64,000 nt of DNA from positions 26,248 through 90,247 of the forward strand of contig UQUZ01000005.1 in NCBI GenBank assembly GCA_900544375.1, read 5' to 3'. Each line of letters begins with the position of its first letter. Within the stretch, counting starts at the first letter, position 1. The notes below the pieces were generated by a model. It made no database searches. It saw only the letters and a list, made by a program, of their open reading frames with translations, and was not told the DNA's origin. This document shows positions 61,173-64,000 of the stretch, in pieces. A program made the translations under genes and the position numbers. The DNA is from an uncultured Oscillospiraceae bacterium. Lineage in GTDB: Bacteria; Bacillota; Clostridia; Oscillospirales; Acutalibacteraceae.

Positions 61173-62630
61173 TTGGTTTTTTCCAGCCTGAATTTTATGT
61201 ATCTGTTCCTGCCGATCTGTCTGCTGCTGTATTTTATTTTGCATGGCATAAAGGCTCGTAACTATTTGCTGCTGGTGATGTCCCTGCTCTTTTATGCATG
61301 GGGGGAGCCGAAGTGGATCATCCTGATGATCGTGACGACACTCATCGACTATGGCGCCGGCTTGCTGGTGGATCAATACCGAGGGCAGAAGCTCGCAAAA
61401 TGGGCGCTGGCCGGTTCGGTTGTGATTACGCTTTCCTTTTTAGCAGTGTTCAAATATTTAGGCTTTTTTAATCAAAATCTCAATCAGATTTTTGGCGCGG
61501 AGCTGCCTACCCAAATTTTTAACCTGCCGATCGGTATTTCGTTTTATACCTTCCAGGCGATCACTTATGTGGTGGATGTTTATCGCGGCAAGGCACAGGT
61601 GCAGCGCTCTTATGCAAACCTGTTGCTTTATGTTGCGCTCTTTCCCCAGCTAATTGCCGGGCCGATCGTGCGCTATACGGATATTGCCGCACAGCTGGAG
61701 AACCGCGAAATGACCTTGCCGGGCTTTTCCAAAGGCATTACACGCTTTGTGACGGGGCTCGGCAAGAAGGTGCTGCTCGCCAATATTGCGGGTCAGATTG
61801 CAACGAGCCTGATCGGCGGGGATTTGTCGAAAGCCTCTGTGCTCGGCGCATGGCTGGGTATCTTCGCTTATACGTTTCAGATCTATTTTGATTTTTCCGG
61901 ATATACGGATATAGCCATCGGAGCAGCCCTTCTCATAGGTCTGCGGCTGCCTGAAAACTTCCGTTCGCCGTACAGGGCCACCGGCTTTATCGAATTCTGG
62001 AGGCGCTGGCATATCACCCTGTCCAACTGGCTGCGCGATTTCCCCTATATGGCTATTGGCGGCGCCTGGTGCGGCAGAACCCGCCAGATTCTGAGTTTTG
62101 CCTGTGCCATAGTCCTGGCGGGTCTCTGGCATGGCGCGGACGTGACTTTCCTTGTCTGGGCGGGGCTGAACGGAGTCTTCCTGCTTCTGAATTTCATCTT
62201 CCGTTTTTTCATCAAGGGGCGCCCGGCTGAAGCCCTGGCCTGCTCCCTGCCTGTCCGCGCGGTGTCCTCGGCCCTGACCTTCGTGGCTGTAAGTCTGTGC
62301 TGGGTGGTGTTCCGTTCTGAAAGTCTGGGCGCCGCTCTTGCCATGTACAGAACGCTGCTGGGATTCCCTGTCGTTCCGGGAGGCGTCGAAGCCCCGGCTG
62401 GGCTCTTCGCCAACGGCTATTTTGTTTCCTGCATGTCTTTCGTGCCTCTTGCCGCTGCCGCCATCGTCGTCTTCGCGTTTCCCACATCCCGCGAGTTCAC
62501 GGCCGGCAGACAGGACGGTTCCAGACCGTGGCTTTCCTGGGCTCCGACTCCGCTCTGGGCTGCGCTTCTGGCCGCGCTCGGGTTCTTCTGCCTCGTCTGG
62601 TCCTGGACTCCCGCGCCTTTTATCTTCTAG
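61173..62630 (+). CDS. AlgI/DltB-like MBOAT O-acyltransferase, apparently chimeric
   Basis: 485 aa from TTG 61173 (GGGGGA five bases ahead). It has about ten membrane helices and the MBOAT hallmarks: GISFYTFQAITYVVDVYRG, FPQLIAGPIVRY, IYFDFSGYTDIAIG, FWRRWHITLSNWLRDF and the catalytic His in LAGLWHGAD. Such proteins move acetyl or other acyl groups across the membrane to exopolysaccharides. The first 235 or so codons have the AT-leaning Clostridial style of the region; from the FDFSGYTD motif on (about 61880-61930) the codon choice turns GC-rich with many CTG, CTC and GCC codons and the protein looks proteobacterial. The reading frame is unbroken. Confidence 0.8.
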   Translation: MVFSSLNFMYLFLPICLLLYFILHGIKARNYLLLVMSLLFYAWGEPKWIILMIVTTLIDYGAGLLVDQYRGQKLAKWALAGSVVITLSFLAVFKYLGFFNQNLNQIFGAELPTQIFNLPIGISFYTFQAITYVVDVYRGKAQVQRSYANLLLYVALFPQLIAGPIVRYTDIAAQLENREMTLPGFSKGITRFVTGLGKKVLLANIAGQIATSLIGGDLSKASVLGAWLGIFAYTFQIYFDFSGYTDIAIGAALLIGLRLPENFRSPYRATGFIEFWRRWHITLSNWLRDFPYMAIGGAWCGRTRQILSFACAIVLAGLWHGADVTFLVWAGLNGVFLLLNFIFRFFIKGRPAEALACSLPVRAVSSALTFVAVSLCWVVFRSESLGAALAMYRTLLGFPVVPGGVEAPAGLFANGYFVSCMSFVPLAAAAIVVFAFPTSREFTAGRQDGSRPWLSWAPTPLWAALLAALGFFCLVWSWTPAPFIF

Positions 62631-62670
62631 GCACTGTCTTTTCGGTTCCGAAATGTTCAAGGAGTTTGTG

Positions 62671-63888
62671 ATGTCTGAAAAGCTGGGCGCCGGAGAGCGG
62701 TTGTATCAGGCCTTTATCAGGCGCTTCGTCATTGTCCTCTGCTCGTTCTGCCTCGCAGCGGCAGTTCTGGCCGTACCTTTTTCCCTTGCCTGGCTGTACC
62801 AGTCCGGCGATCTCGCCATAGATCGGACCATCGGGGCGCAGGAGGGTGACGGTTTTGCTCTGTACGGCCCCGGCTGGGGCCTAGAAGAGCGGGAGGCTCA
62901 GCCCTATAAACTGAAGCTGTATGCCGGGAGGAAGCCGGACGTTCTTGTTCTGGGTTCATCCAGCGCCCTCAGCCTCAGGAGCAGCGTGTTCTCCGGAAGC
63001 ATGGTCAACATGGCCGGGACTGCGTCCTCGCTTTCCACGCTCAGGGCGTCTCTTGATGCCGCGCTCAGGATTCACAAGCCCCAGGCCATTATTCTGGCTG
63101 TGGATTTCTGGTGGTTCTCTCCGGCCTGGGAAAAGGATCCCTTTGAGGAGAGGTCTCTGCCGCGGAGAGAGCTTCAATACGGTCCGGATACACTGAAGGC
63201 GCCGTGGACATGGCTCATGCACAGACGTATTTCCCTGGGGCAGTTTTTTGCGCCCCTGTACGGGGGTTTCCGTGAGGACCGTTTCGGCGCCAGGGCACAG
63301 TGGGACAGCGAAGGTTTCGGACCTGACGGCTCCTGGTATCCCCTTGCCCGCCTGACAGGGGACGAGCAGGGGGATGAAGCCTTTGCTGACAGTCTTTCCC
63401 GCCAGAAATACCGTCTGCGCGAGTTCGCTCCCTCCGGCGGTCTCAGTTCTGATGCGGTGGATGCGTTCGCCGATATTTTTTTCCGTATAAAGGGGCGCGG
63501 CATACGGCCCATTGCCTACATCACGCCTGTAGCCGCTCCCGTGTACGATGCCATGCTGGGCGATGACGCCTCCTACCGGCACCTCTTCGATCTGAAAAAC
63601 GCCCTCATGGCCAGGGGCATCGAGGTTTTGGACGCCAGCGATCCGCGGACTCTTGGTATCACCGACTGCGAGTTCCTGGACGGCCTGCGTGTGGGAGAGG
63701 TGGGCTGTGACCGTATCCTGCACGAGCTCACGAACCGCTGGCCGGAGCTGCTCTCCTACGTGAACATGGAGAAGCTCAACCGTGTGCTTAACGAGTGGCC
63801 GGGGCATGCCTGGGTCCGCGATGAGAGGGTGAGCGATGCTTTTGAGACGGATTTTCTTAAGATGGGCTGCCTCAAGAAGACGCCATAA
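62671..63888 (+). CDS. Membrane-anchored SGNH-like protein, partner of the acyltransferase
   Basis: 405 aa from ATG 62671 (AAGGAG six bases ahead); the frame upstream to 62338 overlaps the acyltransferase gene. An N-terminal membrane segment (about 17-40) is followed by VLVLGSSSALSLRSSVFSG, the GxS block of SGNH/AlgJ/AlgX-like proteins, and later IILAVDFWWFSP and FLDGLRVGEVGCDRILHE, where the final His can complete a site. Such proteins complete O-acetylation of an exopolysaccharide next to an MBOAT protein. Base composition is markedly higher in GC than the region before 61.9 kb. Confidence 0.68.
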   Translation: MSEKLGAGERLYQAFIRRFVIVLCSFCLAAAVLAVPFSLAWLYQSGDLAIDRTIGAQEGDGFALYGPGWGLEEREAQPYKLKLYAGRKPDVLVLGSSSALSLRSSVFSGSMVNMAGTASSLSTLRASLDAALRIHKPQAIILAVDFWWFSPAWEKDPFEERSLPRRELQYGPDTLKAPWTWLMHRRISLGQFFAPLYGGFREDRFGARAQWDSEGFGPDGSWYPLARLTGDEQGDEAFADSLSRQKYRLREFAPSGGLSSDAVDAFADIFFRIKGRGIRPIAYITPVAAPVYDAMLGDDASYRHLFDLKNALMARGIEVLDASDPRTLGITDCEFLDGLRVGEVGCDRILHELTNRWPELLSYVNMEKLNRVLNEWPGHAWVRDERVSDAFETDFLKMGCLKKTP

Positions 63889-63913
63889 AGCCTGAGGCTG
63901 GGAAATGACACGG

Positions 63914-63955
63914 AAAGGGCGCCGCCGGCCAGCAGCCGGCGGCGCCCTTTCAGAT
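63914..63955 (+). terminator. GC-rich hairpin after the SGNH-like gene
   Basis: A perfect 16-bp stem (63914-63929 with 63935-63950) whose arms start AAAGGGCGCC and end GGCGCCCTTT, so the T run is part of the stem. It is typical of high-GC proteobacterial terminators and ends the acyltransferase pair. Confidence 0.82.
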
Positions 63956-64000
63956 CGGTTAAACCGTATACCCTGCCGTGGCAGGGGCTATTTGGAGAAG

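Noticed and set aside
61650..62660. A 336-codon minus-strand frame opposite the AlgI-like gene
   Set aside because: It is Arg/Pro/Gly-rich, has no domain and mirrors the GC-rich half of the acyltransferase gene.
62956..63807. A 283-codon minus-strand frame
   Set aside because: It is the shadow of the SGNH-like gene, which has a membrane segment, a GxS motif and a terminator in the right place.
1..64000. CRISPR arrays, tRNA and rRNA genes
   Set aside because: No regularly spaced identical repeats, no cloverleaf with CCA-type end and no rRNA signature could be seen by eye; a tRNAscan and CRISPR search would be decisive.

Overview
The window looks like a chromosomal segment of a Gram-positive Clostridia bacterium, probably a gut Oscillospirales/Ruminococcaceae-type organism. 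The reasons are the housekeeping gene set and its order (ylxM-ffh-rpsP-khpA; phoH-ybeY-dgkA-era; yqzL-recO; mutS2; obg-mrnC), strong Shine-Dalgarno sites, frequent TTG and GTG starts, sigma-A promoters of the TTGACA-17-TATAAT type, and very large secreted FIVAR-repeat proteins. The assignment is inferred from gene content; no 16S gene is present.

Region 1 (1-260): the 3' end of pnp and its terminator. Region 2 (about 867-26983): 23 same-strand genes, mostly overlapping or a few bases apart, behind one strong promoter. This appears to be an undescribed specialised-metabolite locus. It has three free-standing acyl carrier proteins, one AMP-forming ligase, a D-amino-acid-oxidase-type flavoprotein next to its own ETF alpha/beta pair, a U32 Fe-S protein of the type that performs O2-independent hydroxylation, and an extended-SDR epimerase-like protein. 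It also has three glycosyltransferases, two NodU/CmcH-type carbamoyltransferases, two butirosin BtrH-like proteins, a two-gene ABC exporter, a UvrA-like self-resistance ATPase, a twin pair of unknown proteins and two further unknowns. There is no ketosynthase, NRPS condensation domain, phosphopantetheinyl transferase or regulator. My inference is that an acyl or aminoacyl group is activated onto an ACP, tailored there anaerobically, joined to a glycosylated and carbamoylated scaffold, and exported. The UvrA-like protein hints at a DNA-directed product.

Region 3 (27387-37331, minus strand): a lipoprotein, a YebC/PmpR regulator and two giant secreted repeat proteins, one with a degenerate metallophosphoesterase head. 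Region 4 (37842-43534, plus): ylxM-ffh-rpsP-khpA, peptide deformylase, an XRE regulator carrying glycine-rich decapeptide repeats, a duplicated intergenic repeat and a methyltransferase. Region 5 (43572-43814): a likely type I toxin-antitoxin locus too small for routine gene calling.

Region 6 (43969-51646, minus): mutS2, recO, a small yqzL-like gene, an ANT(6)-type nucleotidyltransferase, era, dgkA, ybeY and phoH. Region 7 (51872-57388): obg, mrnC, a YitT-family protein and a polysaccharide deacetylase on plus, and a MATE transporter on minus. Region 8 (57641-61056): a membrane-anchored unknown protein, an internally deleted insertion sequence with visible terminal inverted repeats, a 750-base gene-free stretch and a ComEA-like protein. 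Region 9 (61173-64000): an AlgI-like acyltransferase whose second half, together with the next gene, changes abruptly to a higher-GC, proteobacterium-like style. This is either a recombination or an assembly chimera.
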